DNA from: Exophiala sp. HKRS030
Taxonomy: Eukaryota > Ascomycota > Eurotiomycetes > Chaetothyriales > Herpotrichiellaceae
Length of the DNA: 64,000 nt
Assembly (NCBI GenBank): GCA_023897205.1
Contig: JAHWDD010000006.1
Span: 3,286,001 to 3,350,000 of the forward strand
Reading direction: 5' to 3'
Part shown: piece after piece, positions 44,208-55,072 of the stretch
Position numbering within the stretch: the stretch's first letter is position 1
Layout of the letters: each line of letters opens with the position of its first letter
Made by a program: the position numbers and the translations under genes
Notes under the pieces: generated by a model
Databases searched by the model: none
What the model was told of the DNA's origin: nothing
What the model saw: the letters and a program-made list of their open reading frames with translations, nothing else

Positions 44208-46262
44208 ATGGAAAGCGTCCTTGTAAATATTCCAAATAATTCTTCTCTTCTTTTAAATTCATTCTATCTCTTCATCTTTGTCGTCGCCTTCTGCATGCTT
44301 TTTAAACATTTCTCCCGTCTACATAGACCGACCATCATAAAACTCAAGACCCCGGAGATCGCTCGTCCAGTCAACCGCATGAGACTCGCTCAGATGGCCT
44401 CCCATATTACTAATGGCCATATCAACGGCCATGAGGAGCCAAAAGCCACACTCGCAGAAATTCCAAAGTCGAACAATTTTACCACTAACCTCCCACCTGA
44501 TCCCCAATATCCCACACCTCTTGATTCGCATCAAGCCCCGCGACAGAAGTTAGGGCCTCGGTTAGTGAAGGGCGCTTTATACACATATGTCAGACCCGAG
44601 CCCACAGAAGATCCGGAATTGCTCGCAGTCAGCAAGGCTGCTCTGAAAGATCTTGGGCTTGCGTCGTCCGAGGCAACCTCTGAGGAGTTAAAAGAAGTCG
44701 TTGCTGGCAATAAATTCTACTGGGATGAGGAGAAGGGTGGCGTTTACCCATGGGCGCAGTGTTATGGTGGATTCCAGTTCGGATCGTGGGCCGGACAGCT
44801 TGGTGATGGGAGAGCTATCTCTCTCTTTGAAACAACGAACCCCAACACCGGGGTGAGATATGAATTACAATTAAAAGGAGCAGGCAAAACACCATATTCT
44901 CGCTTTGCCGATGGAAAAGCAGTGTTGCGATCAAGCATTCGAGAATTCGTTGTTTCGGAATACCTCAACGCCATCGGAATTCCAACAACACGCGCGTTAT
45001 CCTTGACATTGGCCCCTAAGTCTCAAGTTGTTAGAGAGAGGTTAGAGCCTGGTGCCATTGTATGTCGATTTGCGCAATCTTGGATCCGGTTTGGAACATT
45101 TGATCTTATGAGATCAAGAGGTGATCGAGACCTCATAAGGAAAACTGCAACATATGTTGCCGAAGAAGTCTTCGGTGGGTGGGATAAACTCCCCGCAGCC
45201 CTTGGTGAAGCCGAAGACGCCTATCGCGATCCTGCCCGAGGAGTTGGCAAGGAGGAGATCCAAGGCAAGGAAGGCGCTGAAGAGAATCGTTTCACCAGAT
45301 TATATCGGGAAATTGCACGACGCAATGCCAAAGTCGTCGGCATGTGGCAAGCATATGGTTTCATGAACGGTGTGCTGAATACCGACAACACATCCATCTT
45401 CGGTCTTTCGATGGACTATGGCCCATTCGCATTCATGGACAACTTTGACCCTACATACACACCGAATCATGACGATCACATGCAGAGATATAGCTACCGA
45501 GCTCAACCAACAGTCATCTGGTGGAATTTAGTTCGCTTGGGCGAGACCTTTGGCGAACTTATCGGGTCTGGTGATAAGGTCGACGATCCTATCTTCGCGG
45601 AGGAGGGCGTTGAAGAAGACTTTGCCCCAGTACTCATCAAGCGCGCCGAGACCATTATCGATCAAGTTGGCGACGAATATAAAGCCGTCTTCCTTGGAGA
45701 GTACCGTGATCTAATGACACTACGTCTAGGTCTCAAGACACAAAAGGACAGCGACTTTGATAAGCTATTCTCAGAGCTCCTTGACACGATGGAAGCTCTC
45801 GAACTTGATTTCAACCACTTCTTCCGACGACTGTCATCCGTCAAGCTCGACGATGTGAGTACCAAAGAAGCTCGCGAGAGCACCGCAGAGCGATTTTTCC
45901 ACAACGAAGGCGTCACAGGCCTCAATGAGACCAACGCCTCAGGCCGCGAAAGGGTCGGAAAATGGCTGGACTCGTGGCGTCAACGTATCGTCGAAGACTG
46001 GGGTGAGGAAACAACTGCAGATGCGGAACGTGAAAAGGCCATGAAGGCGGTCAATCCGAACTTTGTGCCCAGAGGCTGGTTGCTCGATGAGATTATTGAG
46101 CGTGTGGAAAAGAAGAACGATCGCGATATCCTTGGTGGGGTTATGGAGATGTCGTTGAATCCCTTCCAGGACAGTTGGGGCTGGAACGAAGATACGGAGA
46201 AGAAATACACAGGCGATGTGCCTAGGTTGAGGAGGGCGATCCAGTGCAGTTGTTCATCATAA
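44208..46262 (+). CDS. FMP40: SelO-family pseudokinase-fold protein AMPylase
   Basis: SelO proteins (yeast Fmp40) transfer AMP from ATP to protein Ser/Thr/Tyr and act in mitochondrial redox defence. Single exon, 684 residues from the first ATG at 44208; a later ATG (MRLAQMASH, 44392) is an alternative start. Family signatures: YPWAQCYGGFQFGSWAGQLGDGRA (nucleotide loop), LQLKGAGKTPYSRFADGKAVLRSS near residue 220, and GVLNTDNTSIFGLSMDYGPF near residue 385-400 with the metal-binding N and D residues. The C-terminus ends IQCSCSS, keeping the C-x-C region where selenocysteine or cysteine occurs in other members. N-terminal residues 15-35 are hydrophobic, so an unusual membrane-anchored form is possible if the long start is used. 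It follows AIM24 by 234 bases on the same strand. Confidence 0.93.
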   Translation: MESVLVNIPNNSSLLLNSFYLFIFVVAFCMLFKHFSRLHRPTIIKLKTPEIARPVNRMRLAQMASHITNGHINGHEEPKATLAEIPKSNNFTTNLPPDPQYPTPLDSHQAPRQKLGPRLVKGALYTYVRPEPTEDPELLAVSKAALKDLGLASSEATSEELKEVVAGNKFYWDEEKGGVYPWAQCYGGFQFGSWAGQLGDGRAISLFETTNPNTGVRYELQLKGAGKTPYSRFADGKAVLRSSIREFVVSEYLNAIGIPTTRALSLTLAPKSQVVRERLEPGAIVCRFAQSWIRFGTFDLMRSRGDRDLIRKTATYVAEEVFGGWDKLPAALGEAEDAYRDPARGVGKEEIQGKEGAEENRFTRLYREIARRNAKVVGMWQAYGFMNGVLNTDNTSIFGLSMDYGPFAFMDNFDPTYTPNHDDHMQRYSYRAQPTVIWWNLVRLGETFGELIGSGDKVDDPIFAEEGVEEDFAPVLIKRAETIIDQVGDEYKAVFLGEYRDLMTLRLGLKTQKDSDFDKLFSELLDTMEALELDFNHFFRRLSSVKLDDVSTKEARESTAERFFHNEGVTGLNETNASGRERVGKWLDSWRQRIVEDWGEETTADAEREKAMKAVNPNFVPRGWLLDEIIERVEKKNDRDILGGVMEMSLNPFQDSWGWNEDTEKKYTGDVPRLRRAIQCSCSS

Positions 46263-46627
46263 ATTATGTGTTCATATAGATCTAAATGAGTACATAATCC
46301 GAACAGAATTCGAACTCATATCTCCTGCAAACATGACCTGTATGCAGAGATATCCAAGATAGGAGCGTTATTACATCAGCGCATAATTGTCCATAATGTC
46401 ACGGCCGTCGTTAGCAGAGTGCGGTGACATATGAAGCAATCGACACTCCACAAAAATAGCTCGCTCTTTGACTCAAAAGTTATTTTCCCGCCCTGATGAC
46501 TCGTTGGCTCATTCAGCCACCTTGAGACTTCCAACATACGAACTTCGGATATTCAATCTTATGATGATCCATTTCGATATACAACATTACTTGCAGCAGC
46601 CCTTGCCTCATTTCTGCTTCACGGGGA
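46263..46627. other. Convergent intergenic region
   Basis: 365 bases between SelO and the acid-phosphatase-like gene, both of which end here. No feature is supported. Confidence 0.5.
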
Positions 46628-48106
46628 CTAGACCGAGACCTCGCTTCCACTCCCAAGTGACTTCTTATCGAGGTTCTTCTCCACAGGTGCTGTAGAAGCA
46701 GAAGCAGTGGAAGATGCACCCCTCTTGCGCCTGGTCAACACCCACGCCAACACACCAAGGATACCAATCACAGCAAGTGTCACACCAGCACCAATACCAC
46801 CAGCCGCAGCATTCGAGAGTCCCGAGCCACTATTAGCACCACTAGCCTGCGACACACTAGACGTTGCATTCGACCCGCTGGCACCTGCATGCAGAGCCTC
46901 ATAGCAGAAATCCGCGTCTGACTGGCACAAATTGCACCAGTCATCGACGTCCGTGATTGATCGAGCCGTGAGTGTGTCTACGAACTCGCCGTAGGGCATA
47001 CTCAGGGCGTCGCCGCCGAAGAGTGGGAACGGCGTGAGTTCCGGATCGTCGGTGCCGTTCTTGAACAAGAAACGCACTCGCAAGTCTGTATTTGGGTTGG
47101 CCGGGAACGAAGTCGCATTGTCGTCCTCAGAGAACAACTCGAACGCCATGCTAGCGGCGTAGTTAGGCAGGCCTTCAAAGTCCGGACTCGCGGCCGACAG
47201 GTTGGTTAGGCCGTAGAAGGCCATTTGTGTATCGTAGCTGCCGGCCATCAAGCTGAATTTGACTTTCGCTTTGCCCGCGACGACGTCGGCCATCTGGCGT
47301 AGTGCGCCGCCGGCGAGCGTCATGCCGCCGATCGACCGGTCCGGCTGGGTTTGGTTGTAGTTGTGGTTCCACTCCCAGTGGTTGGCGAGGTAGCGCAGCT
47401 GGTCGAGGTCGCTGGTTGAGAGGTTGGATGCGACGGAGGCGTTGTGGATGGAGGCGACGTTCAGAAGGTCGAAGACATCGTAGGCGTTGGCGTATGAGAC
47501 GTTCTCGGGACCCATGATGTTGCCAAGAAGTGGTATGAAGCTCGAGTAGAAGGAGGATGTCGTGTTGAGGGTTTCTTGGTACTCTGGGCTGTCGTCGTAC
47601 GAATCGTATGCTGTGTCGTAGGTCGGGCATTGGTCGTCACCTTTGATCCAGATCGTGTCTGGAGTCAGAGTGTCTTCGCCGTGGATGAGGATGAATTGGT
47701 AGCCGTTGAGAGGCGAGATTGTCTCGGTGCCGTTGGTCAGGGTTTGTGTGGCGAGTTGGTTGTCGAGATCAACTAATGGTGGGTATAGACCTTGTAGGAA
47801 GTTGGTCGCTGTTTGATAAAGGATGTTCTGATCTGGTGCTGAAGCCCACAACTGGCTGTTGACGACTCGGTCGGACGAGATATTGAGGATCTTGTTCGGG
47901 GCTCCATCCTCGACATAGCGGTCACGATAGTATTGGCCAGACTCATACATCTGAGTGGCACCCAAGTTAGTCATGCCATATCCTTTGAAAAATTTGGCGG
48001 TTCGGTCGCCATGTCGAGTAAAGACGACGACGCTGTAGAGCGTTTCGGCAATTGCTGGAGAGGCCGTTAATGCCAATGTGGCCAACGAAAATGTTGCCAA
48101 ATGCAT
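46628..48106 (-). CDS. Histidine-acid-phosphatase-like membrane-anchored surface protein
   Basis: Single exon, 492 residues from the ATG at 48106 (MHLATFSLATLALTASPAIAE, a signal peptide). The histidine phosphatase motif R31-H32-G33-D-R (FTRHGDRT) is intact. The second active-site element, normally H-D, reads S-Y-D-T (MAGSYDTQM), so the proton-donor His is replaced by Tyr; this weakens or changes catalysis. Many N-x-S/T sites and paired cysteines (CNLCQSDADFC) agree with an extracellular domain. A Ser/Gly/Ala-rich linker leads to one hydrophobic helix (AGVTLAVIGILGVLAWVL) followed by TRRKRG, so it is a type I membrane protein with a short cytosolic tail. Such anchored, degenerate members are common in fungi. 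Substrate unknown. Confidence 0.85.
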   Translation of the reverse strand: MHLATFSLATLALTASPAIAETLYSVVVFTRHGDRTAKFFKGYGMTNLGATQMYESGQYYRDRYVEDGAPNKILNISSDRVVNSQLWASAPDQNILYQTATNFLQGLYPPLVDLDNQLATQTLTNGTETISPLNGYQFILIHGEDTLTPDTIWIKGDDQCPTYDTAYDSYDDSPEYQETLNTTSSFYSSFIPLLGNIMGPENVSYANAYDVFDLLNVASIHNASVASNLSTSDLDQLRYLANHWEWNHNYNQTQPDRSIGGMTLAGGALRQMADVVAGKAKVKFSLMAGSYDTQMAFYGLTNLSAASPDFEGLPNYAASMAFELFSEDDNATSFPANPNTDLRVRFLFKNGTDDPELTPFPLFGGDALSMPYGEFVDTLTARSITDVDDWCNLCQSDADFCYEALHAGASGSNATSSVSQASGANSGSGLSNAAAGGIGAGVTLAVIGILGVLAWVLTRRKRGASSTASASTAPVEKNLDKKSLGSGSEVSV

Positions 48107-49470
48107 ATTCGGATAATCGTAGCCAAGGAAACAGTTATGAGCATGTAAAACTATAGAGTCTATGGCAAAGGAGTTATAGACCAAAGAAGTAACGCAGAGC
48201 GAGAGCGAGACGGGCACCGAACTCCAGGCTACCTATATACCCATAGGCTGGGTCCTGCTTAATTACAGTACTATTACTCGGTTAGGCAGCGAGCCGTTAA
48301 TCTGCAAAAGGTTTTCCCTATCAGGCAGTATCAAGCGAATGCACTGTCAGCGCCGAGGAAGCCCGCAGCGAGGGGTTGAAGATAGCATGCAACACCACGA
48401 CAAATGAAAACTCCTGCCAAGGAAGTCTGAATGAGCATTTACTTTCATAGAGTCTAGAGAAGCAAGGCTTGTGACTGGACGTAGATACCATGACGGTGGG
48501 GATTCGACGTTCAAGGGCATGACAAAGCTCTAATAGAAAGCCAACAAGAATTCCCAGCGAGGAAATCCACAGCAAGAATTGAAAGGAAAGCTTTTCGAGG
48601 CGAGCCGGGAGGTAGCAGCTGAGATCAAGACTGACCCCCTCGCCGCTCATATCCGCGGAGACTTCGGCTTCCTCCTGCACAATTAGTTGATAGGTCGTTG
48701 GTAGATGTTGTACAAGGCTCAATTCGCAGCTCAATGCTCGATGCTTAGAGCCGACTCCCATCTTCCAGACTGGAATGAAACTGGCAGATTGTTCTGCTAC
48801 CATTGATCATGAATCTTGACCAAGGAAGAAAACTCCGGTCCACCTCTAGTTTCAAAGGCACTGTCCACACCCACCCTCTCCATATGCAAATCATGTCATG
48901 CCACCATTGCTTGCAGCTTTAACCTCTTCAAGCCTAACGCACCAACAACCAGCAAAACGGCGACGATCACGATCAAGGAAAAAAGCAAGGCTGAGTAGCT
49001 TCCCCTCTTCTTCCAACCCGCTGACTCACGGGTGAACGTCCATCTACGTGACTTGTATCAGAAGGATGGGATTTACCATCTATTACATTCAAGCCCTTAT
49101 CTCTCGTAGCTCAATGAGATCCATAGTATACTCTACGATCATGGGAATATGAAGTCTACAATCTAGCAGGATATAGATAACATAGCTAACTAGCATAAAC
49201 GCTACCTATAGCTCTAGAGGCTTTTGTACAGAACCGACAAATTGCCGACAGACTACGCCGTATCATAGATGCTGCAAGCAAAAGCGAGTATGACTCTGGC
49301 TTCATCTAGGAACTGCTCTATCGAAAGCTTCCAACGCTTTGCAAGAGCCAGAGGCAACTAGTATATATTTATATAAAAATATTCATATCCTATCCTTAGT
49401 AGGAATCGGGTTTAGTCATCTTCAGTTCCGTGATGTTAATTTTCACTCTTGTCAATCTTCCTCTTTGACC

Positions 49471-49550
49471 ATTTTCCTCTCTGACCATTTTCCTCTCTGA
49501 CCATTTTCCTCTCTGACCATTTTCCTCTCTGACCATTTTCCTCTCTGACC
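49471..49550 (+). repeat. 16-base minisatellite, five exact copies
   Basis: Five perfect tandem copies of ATTTTCCTCTCTGACC, flanked on each side by a diverged partial copy. The unit is not a multiple of three, so all three frames of the minus strand stay open and give a spurious peptide repeat. It is not a CRISPR array: there are no spacers. Confidence 0.9.
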
Positions 49551-49714
49551 ATTTCCTCCGCGCTTGTCCAACTACCTTTGACGGTAGCATAGAACCGAAA
49601 ACGATTTACTCTAGAGTCTACAATCCAATTATAACATCGACCAAGCTGCTTCGCATCTGACTTTGCAGTAACACGCGACACCCAAGCCCACCCTCGCTGG
49701 TACTACCCGTCGTT

Positions 49715-49748
49715 CTGGAGCTGGAGCTGGAGCTCGAGCTCGAGCTGG
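49715..49748 (+). repeat. GAGCTG/GAGCTC hexamer array
   Basis: About five and a half tandem hexamers, changing from GGAGCT to CGAGCT along the array. Confidence 0.8.
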
Positions 49749-51031
49749 ACACCAGTCTCAGTCCTCGACCTTGACTGGCTCTTCCACCTCGCACGTATAA
49801 CGTATAACATAGAACGCCTAGCGTATACCCCCACCCACGACACATAAACGAACGAGAAAGGACATAAATCCACGTTATCGTTATCAACACCACCTCAGCA
49901 CACGGTCACATTGAGTCTGAGACAAGTGGCTGTTTTATACTCCGTAGTCTAGTCACGCCTATTACCCATTATACAGCGAATTTCGCCTTTCATTCTTTGT
50001 ATATACACATACAATCAGCCGTATCTGTCAGGAACAGGGATAGGTCCGCGATACCGATACCGATACTGATACCGTTGGAGTAACGCCCCAAGAAGACCAG
50101 CTAGCTACTTAGTATCCTAGGAGAATACACAGGTAAGACTCGGACCCAGAATGTGTATGTACGGAGTAGGTGGAAGGCTTATTGTAATTGCTACTACGGA
50201 GCCGGAGCCGGAGCCTCGCTTAGTGCGTTTCCATAGTAGTGTCTCTCATCAGAGATGTTTCACGGTCGTGCAGGCGGGGGCGTGAAAGGGTGAAGATCCT
50301 CGTGGGACACTATACTGTGGGTAGAGCTGGACCGTGGTGGTTTGGATAATATATATGTATGTATGTATGTACATGTGGATATATGTCTACTCCATCCTCC
50401 TCGCACACCCACCAACCAGCCAGCCAGACAAACCGACGCTATCGCTGTGCTGTCGCTGCGCTGTCGAACGCGGCTTGACCTTGACCACGTAAGGCAATGC
50501 ATTGGCCTGTTGCTATTTGGTTAGTTACTTAGGACCAAGAACCGACAGCCTACTATGTAGTATAGAGGTTTCCCTAATTTACATTTCCTTGATGTAGAGA
50601 TGAGAATGCTTGTTATTCTATAAATGAGATAGACATGAATTTTATCTTCTTTACGCGTGTGTACGGGTACTCCGTTAACACTCGTAAGCGGTAAAGTTGA
50701 TTGAGATATTGTCGTATGTAATCTGCCCTCTGTTCCAAGGAATAGCTTCCTTAAAACCTGTAGTTCCTTCGACGCGCTGCCGTTGCCGCCTCGTGTGATT
50801 TGCCGCCTTCATCGAATCTGATCTTCGGTTCTCGTAATGACATTTACTATACGGTAATACGGTAAACTCAATAGCAGCTCTCAATATTGTCATGCTCTAC
50901 TCTGTCAGATTGCTGTTCTATCTATCAATTGCCTACGCAAGCTATGCTTGATCATTGAAAACACAACGCTACACGCTGTTGACGTCTGGGAAAACATGCT
51001 CGGACTTAGCCCCGAAAATCAACCATATGAC

Positions 51032-54000
51032 CTATCGTTCATGTCTCAAGAGACTTCCTCGACTTGCCGCATTACCATGATGTTGTGGAAGAAGACCTGG
51101 AGCTGGACTACCTTGCCTAGAACGTGGACCCCGACCGGGAACGTCCATACTCGGGCTACCAGGTGGTTGAACACTGCTTCCTCGTGTTTGTACACCTCGA
51201 CTCCTCTTCAATTGACGATTTTCTTCCTCCAATTTCTTCAAGATTGCTTCACGTGCCTTATTCTCTAGCTCTAAAGCTTGAACCTTTGCGGTATGTCTTT
51301 GAATGCTTTGTTGATGATTTATCTCCTTGAGTCGTCGTTTTTCCGTACTGGCTTGTTGACTAAGGGTAGCGGCTTGCTGTTCAAGATCTCTAACTTGATT
51401 CGATAAATCAACAGCTTTATTAGAAGCATTCTGATATTGTTGGCGAGTGAATTCAAAGTCTTTGCGAGTATTTTCCAGTGATTTCTCAAGATGGATATTC
51501 TTCGCCAAAAGTGTTCGTGCTTCTTCCCTGGATAATTCCAAGGTCGCAGCATCACCACCACCAGCTTTGATCTCAGTCCGTAACGTGGTCAATTCTTCTT
51601 GTAAGCCTTTTACTTTTTCCTTCAGAAATGCATTGTCCTCTGATACTTTGAGTTGCCTGCTCTTATTGTTCTCGATTGTCTGAAGAAGCTTTTGGTTGTT
51701 TGCCTCCAACTCATGTGATTTCTTGATCCGCTTCTCATAACGACGTTGTAGAGCAGCATGATCTTGCTTCCATTGAGCAACAAGAACCTTTGCAGCGTCA
51801 CGTTCTTCTTCAGCCTTAAGCCTGGCAGCCTTTTCTGCAATCAACTCTGCCTGCAATCGGGCCACAGCATCACGAAGATGTTCAGGCTGAGATGACTGAG
51901 CTTTACTTCCTTCCGTTGTCTCTCGTAGAGGTGTTGGAGTAAGACGTTGTCGCTTGTGCAAGGATAATGGACCTTCAACATCCAACATTCGCTTCTTGCC
52001 GGAAGGAGTGTCAGCACGAGAGAGTGGAGGCTCAGACTGAGGTAATAAAGGCTCTTTTGGAGTCTCAGCAATACTTGTGAAACCACTGCTTGTGACAGGA
52101 ATTTCTTCAGTCTCACTCAACTCCAATTTTGGCATTGATGTAAACGGCCAATGTGTGTCAAAGTTGGATGATATCGCTGCTCTAGCAATCAATGATGCAA
52201 GCATGACCAATTTTCGTTCTGGACTCTTCCTGACGGCTCGTTGAAAATCAGCCATATCAGCCGGTCGACCATCTGGACCATCGGAAGCGTTAGGAATATA
52301 GGTGACTTTACCTCCTAAATTCGGTCTAGCTTGCCAGGTTGCACGCAGAAGTAATTTCAGTCGAAGGGGAGATGGCATACTCTTGGGAATACAGAGGTCG
52401 ACATGTTCCGACGAATTTGCCACTAGAAGATGCAAGACCGGTATAAGCTGAGAAGTTTTGTTGCTGTACACGGTTCGAATTCGTTTGACTTGAGGATCTT
52501 GAGCATCGAATGATGCGTCAAATGCAATGATCAATAGAGGCTTGCGACGAAGGCTGACTTCGTAGCTGGTCATTGTGCTTACCAACTCGATCTCAAAATC
52601 CGATGTCTGACGATCTGATTCTTGTGATCCTGCAGGAGACATGGGATCATGACGTCGAATGCTCACATGCTTCATGATTAGGTATTGTTCTAATAATTGT
52701 TGAATAGGGCCTGGTTGTGCCATAACAACAAGTGAACACTCGACCGTTTTGAGAACATCTACGAGATGTCCAAGGAAAGAAAATTTCGATCCAGCATAGT
52801 TTGCATATGCGGCATGTTCTTGTGAGTTTAACGAGTATTGCGTGGAGAACCCTGGTAATCCAAGGTCAATATGTGTGGTGGTATCATGTAGTCGTTGTAC
52901 AAGCTCAATCATGTCATTTCGCTGATGAGTTCTATTAGGTGAACCGTTAGATGAACCTATCGCTTCGTGACGATTGATGAATTTGAGGATGGCTTTTCGC
53001 TTGGCTTTCATGATGTCAAAATAGGTAGATTGTACCTTTCCCTCGGCTGGAAGTGCAAGACAATACTGAGCTGGACCAACAATCGGCACGGTTGGAAGAA
53101 TGAGCCCATCTACATGGTCAACATCTTGTTCATTTTCAACGGATTGTTGGCTGGAACTTGTTTTGGAATTTGTCGAAGCTTCTTCGTCGTTCAAAGGTTC
53201 GTCTTCGATGGAATCTTGAATTGGTAGTGCATTGTCTCCCATAGTACCATCTTCGACCGAGGAAGAATATCCATTCCCGAGCATCGCTGCAGGGTTGATA
53301 GTTCTGATGGTCGGCGAAGCATTCGTTGCTTGAAAAGGTGAATTCTGACTTGCAAGCAGTCCTGTTTCATTGTTTGACACTGCGGAAGGATTGGCACTGT
53401 CTACCGAATTCGGTACCTGTGAGGATGAAGAATACATCTTGTTGATGTATGACTTGCCAGCTTCACGCAGCCTCTGATGTACCGAACGTCTCTGGCGGAC
53501 TGGTGTCAGAGTGCTCTTTAGCAATGGATCGAGTCGGGATAGTGTCACTAGTTGTGGAGAAGAGTCAAAAGGAATCAACCGTGATGGAGTTGACGATGTT
53601 GAGATACTGTCTGTCGATCGATCAGGAGAGACGCTATGTTCGATCGAGCGAACTAGTTGTGTTTGAAAAGCCCACTGTGACGAAGAATCCGATTTGTCCT
53701 TTCTGATTAACGAACCGGGCGAAGTTACGGCGCGGGCTAAATCCTGGTCGATTACTGGAGAAATGACTGATATTTCGACTGCAGACTCAACGTCGTGGTG
53801 CGGGTGCTCGGGCTGTACCTTCGGTCCTTGTCGTCTAGCTGGGCTGGAGGTCTGAGATGCAACAAATAGTGAGGCTCCGGACAAGATGGTGACCGCTGGT
53901 TCTGTTGTTTGTAGACCAGGATTGCTCTGACTCTGATGCGCAGGATTTATCACTGCAGGTATCGAATCAGGCTCGTTCAGTATTGGATCAGAATCAAAGT

Positions 54001-55072
54001 CTGCACGTGACTGTGGTGCTGCTTCAGTGCTTGGAACGTATTCAGGTGTGGCAAACTCGCCCGATCGAGATGAGGATTCTGAGTCCTCGTGCTCGAAAAT
54101 TGCCCGAGGTGCAGAGGGTGTGTGGTTCGTAGCAGATTTGTTATTGGCACTGGATCGACGGATTAGGTATGATGACTGTCTGTTGTTCACTTCAGGGATT
54201 TCGTGGAGTGAGGAGTCAACACCGTCGGATATAGACTGAGATGGTTCGGCGTCTGAAGAAGAATTGGGTAGTACCGGAGCTCTTCTCTTCGGAGGAGAAA
54301 CAATTGATTCGACTTGAGAAGAGAGGTCGGTGACGCCAGTCGACTGTGTTGCTAATGACTTTGGTCCGATGCCCAGCTCTGCAGCTATTTGACTACTCCT
54401 AAGAGACTCGTAGTCCGATTTATTGATATCTGCAGCAGGGATGCTCACAGAGATTGATTTCTGAACGGGTGGTAGAGTATGCTGTGAGGTATCTTGTTGT
54501 GTCTCGGCTATCTCGATTGATGACGATGCTGTGGTGCCTTTCTCGACGAACGACAACTTTACAGTCGTGCGTGGAGTTTGAGTGTTGCGACTTTGAGATA
54601 TAGATGCTCCATGTGATTGAGAACTGTTTTCAGATGAAGAGAAACTTTTGCGCACGGCGTTCCAGTTATTAACGAGATCGTCACTGACGTCGGTCGCAGG
54701 AGTCTGGGACTTGATTAGACAGGACGATTTTCTCAACAGCGGAACAAGACTTACCCAAGTCGGTACAAACCTCTCTTTTGTATGAGGATGTGGCACCCAG
54801 TCCAGTAAATACTGTCTATTCTTTCCCTTTCCACGCTCCTCCAAGATACAACGAACGGGCCAAGTTCCAGGACCAGATGCGACAAATGCGTCACCCAGGG
54901 TCTTTTGCTCTTTCCAAGTGATAACTCTGTCGGAATAGACTATACCTTCGATAGCACGGGTGGTGGAAGAAGGGGTTTGACTAGGGGTCGAGACTGAACT
55001 CGTCGATTGTCTTTTGCGCTTTAAAGACTGTTTAGATTTGGGAGTTGGTCGGTGAAGAGGTGGTTCCTTCAT
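51032..55072 (-). CDS. Hda2/Hda3-like histone deacetylase complex subunit with chromodomain-like N-terminus
   Basis: Single exon, 1346 residues. Residues about 70-110 (WPVRCILEERGKGKNRQYLLDWVPHPH...) resemble a chromodomain-like beta unit (Y-L-L-D-W, then a Pro-rich turn and W). A long Ser-rich disordered stretch follows. Residues about 655-980 fit the class II HDAC complex subunit 2/3 helicase-like domain: ILPTVPIVGPAQYCLALP, KFSFLGHLVDVLKTVECSLVVM, then IRTVYSNKTSQLIPVLHLLVANSSEHVDLC. Residues about 1060-1290 form a long coiled coil. In yeast Hda2/Hda3 scaffold the Hda1 deacetylase, and related proteins bind nucleosomes; a nuclear gene-silencing role is inferred. The C-terminal 40 residues are Gly/Pro/Arg-rich. 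Confidence 0.8.
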   Translation of the reverse strand: MKEPPLHRPTPKSKQSLKRKRQSTSSVSTPSQTPSSTTRAIEGIVYSDRVITWKEQKTLGDAFVASGPGTWPVRCILEERGKGKNRQYLLDWVPHPHTKERFVPTWVSLVPLLRKSSCLIKSQTPATDVSDDLVNNWNAVRKSFSSSENSSQSHGASISQSRNTQTPRTTVKLSFVEKGTTASSSIEIAETQQDTSQHTLPPVQKSISVSIPAADINKSDYESLRSSQIAAELGIGPKSLATQSTGVTDLSSQVESIVSPPKRRAPVLPNSSSDAEPSQSISDGVDSSLHEIPEVNNRQSSYLIRRSSANNKSATNHTPSAPRAIFEHEDSESSSRSGEFATPEYVPSTEAAPQSRADFDSDPILNEPDSIPAVINPAHQSQSNPGLQTTEPAVTILSGASLFVASQTSSPARRQGPKVQPEHPHHDVESAVEISVISPVIDQDLARAVTSPGSLIRKDKSDSSSQWAFQTQLVRSIEHSVSPDRSTDSISTSSTPSRLIPFDSSPQLVTLSRLDPLLKSTLTPVRQRRSVHQRLREAGKSYINKMYSSSSQVPNSVDSANPSAVSNNETGLLASQNSPFQATNASPTIRTINPAAMLGNGYSSSVEDGTMGDNALPIQDSIEDEPLNDEEASTNSKTSSSQQSVENEQDVDHVDGLILPTVPIVGPAQYCLALPAEGKVQSTYFDIMKAKRKAILKFINRHEAIGSSNGSPNRTHQRNDMIELVQRLHDTTTHIDLGLPGFSTQYSLNSQEHAAYANYAGSKFSFLGHLVDVLKTVECSLVVMAQPGPIQQLLEQYLIMKHVSIRRHDPMSPAGSQESDRQTSDFEIELVSTMTSYEVSLRRKPLLIIAFDASFDAQDPQVKRIRTVYSNKTSQLIPVLHLLVANSSEHVDLCIPKSMPSPLRLKLLLRATWQARPNLGGKVTYIPNASDGPDGRPADMADFQRAVRKSPERKLVMLASLIARAAISSNFDTHWPFTSMPKLELSETEEIPVTSSGFTSIAETPKEPLLPQSEPPLSRADTPSGKKRMLDVEGPLSLHKRQRLTPTPLRETTEGSKAQSSQPEHLRDAVARLQAELIAEKAARLKAEEERDAAKVLVAQWKQDHAALQRRYEKRIKKSHELEANNQKLLQTIENNKSRQLKVSEDNAFLKEKVKGLQEELTTLRTEIKAGGGDAATLELSREEARTLLAKNIHLEKSLENTRKDFEFTRQQYQNASNKAVDLSNQVRDLEQQAATLSQQASTEKRRLKEINHQQSIQRHTAKVQALELENKAREAILKKLEEENRQLKRSRGVQTRGSSVQPPGSPSMDVPGRGPRSRQGSPAPGLLPQHHGNAASRGSLLRHER

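Larger units (their letters stand above)
48107..51031. other. Long repeat-bearing intergenic region
   Basis: About 2.9 kb with no supported gene. It holds a 16-base minisatellite, a GAGCTG/GAGCTC array, near-repeats of CGATAC around 50047-50070, and a TATG microsatellite near 50349-50372. A minus-strand frame of 160 codons (48803-48321) was examined but lacks family character. Confidence 0.45.

Noticed and set aside
48321..48803. 160-codon minus-strand frame upstream of the phosphatase-like gene
   Set aside because: One hydrophobic stretch only, no family match, irregular composition.
49471..49550. Regular short repeats as a CRISPR-like array
   Set aside because: Copies are directly adjacent with no spacers, and the genome is eukaryotic; it is a minisatellite.
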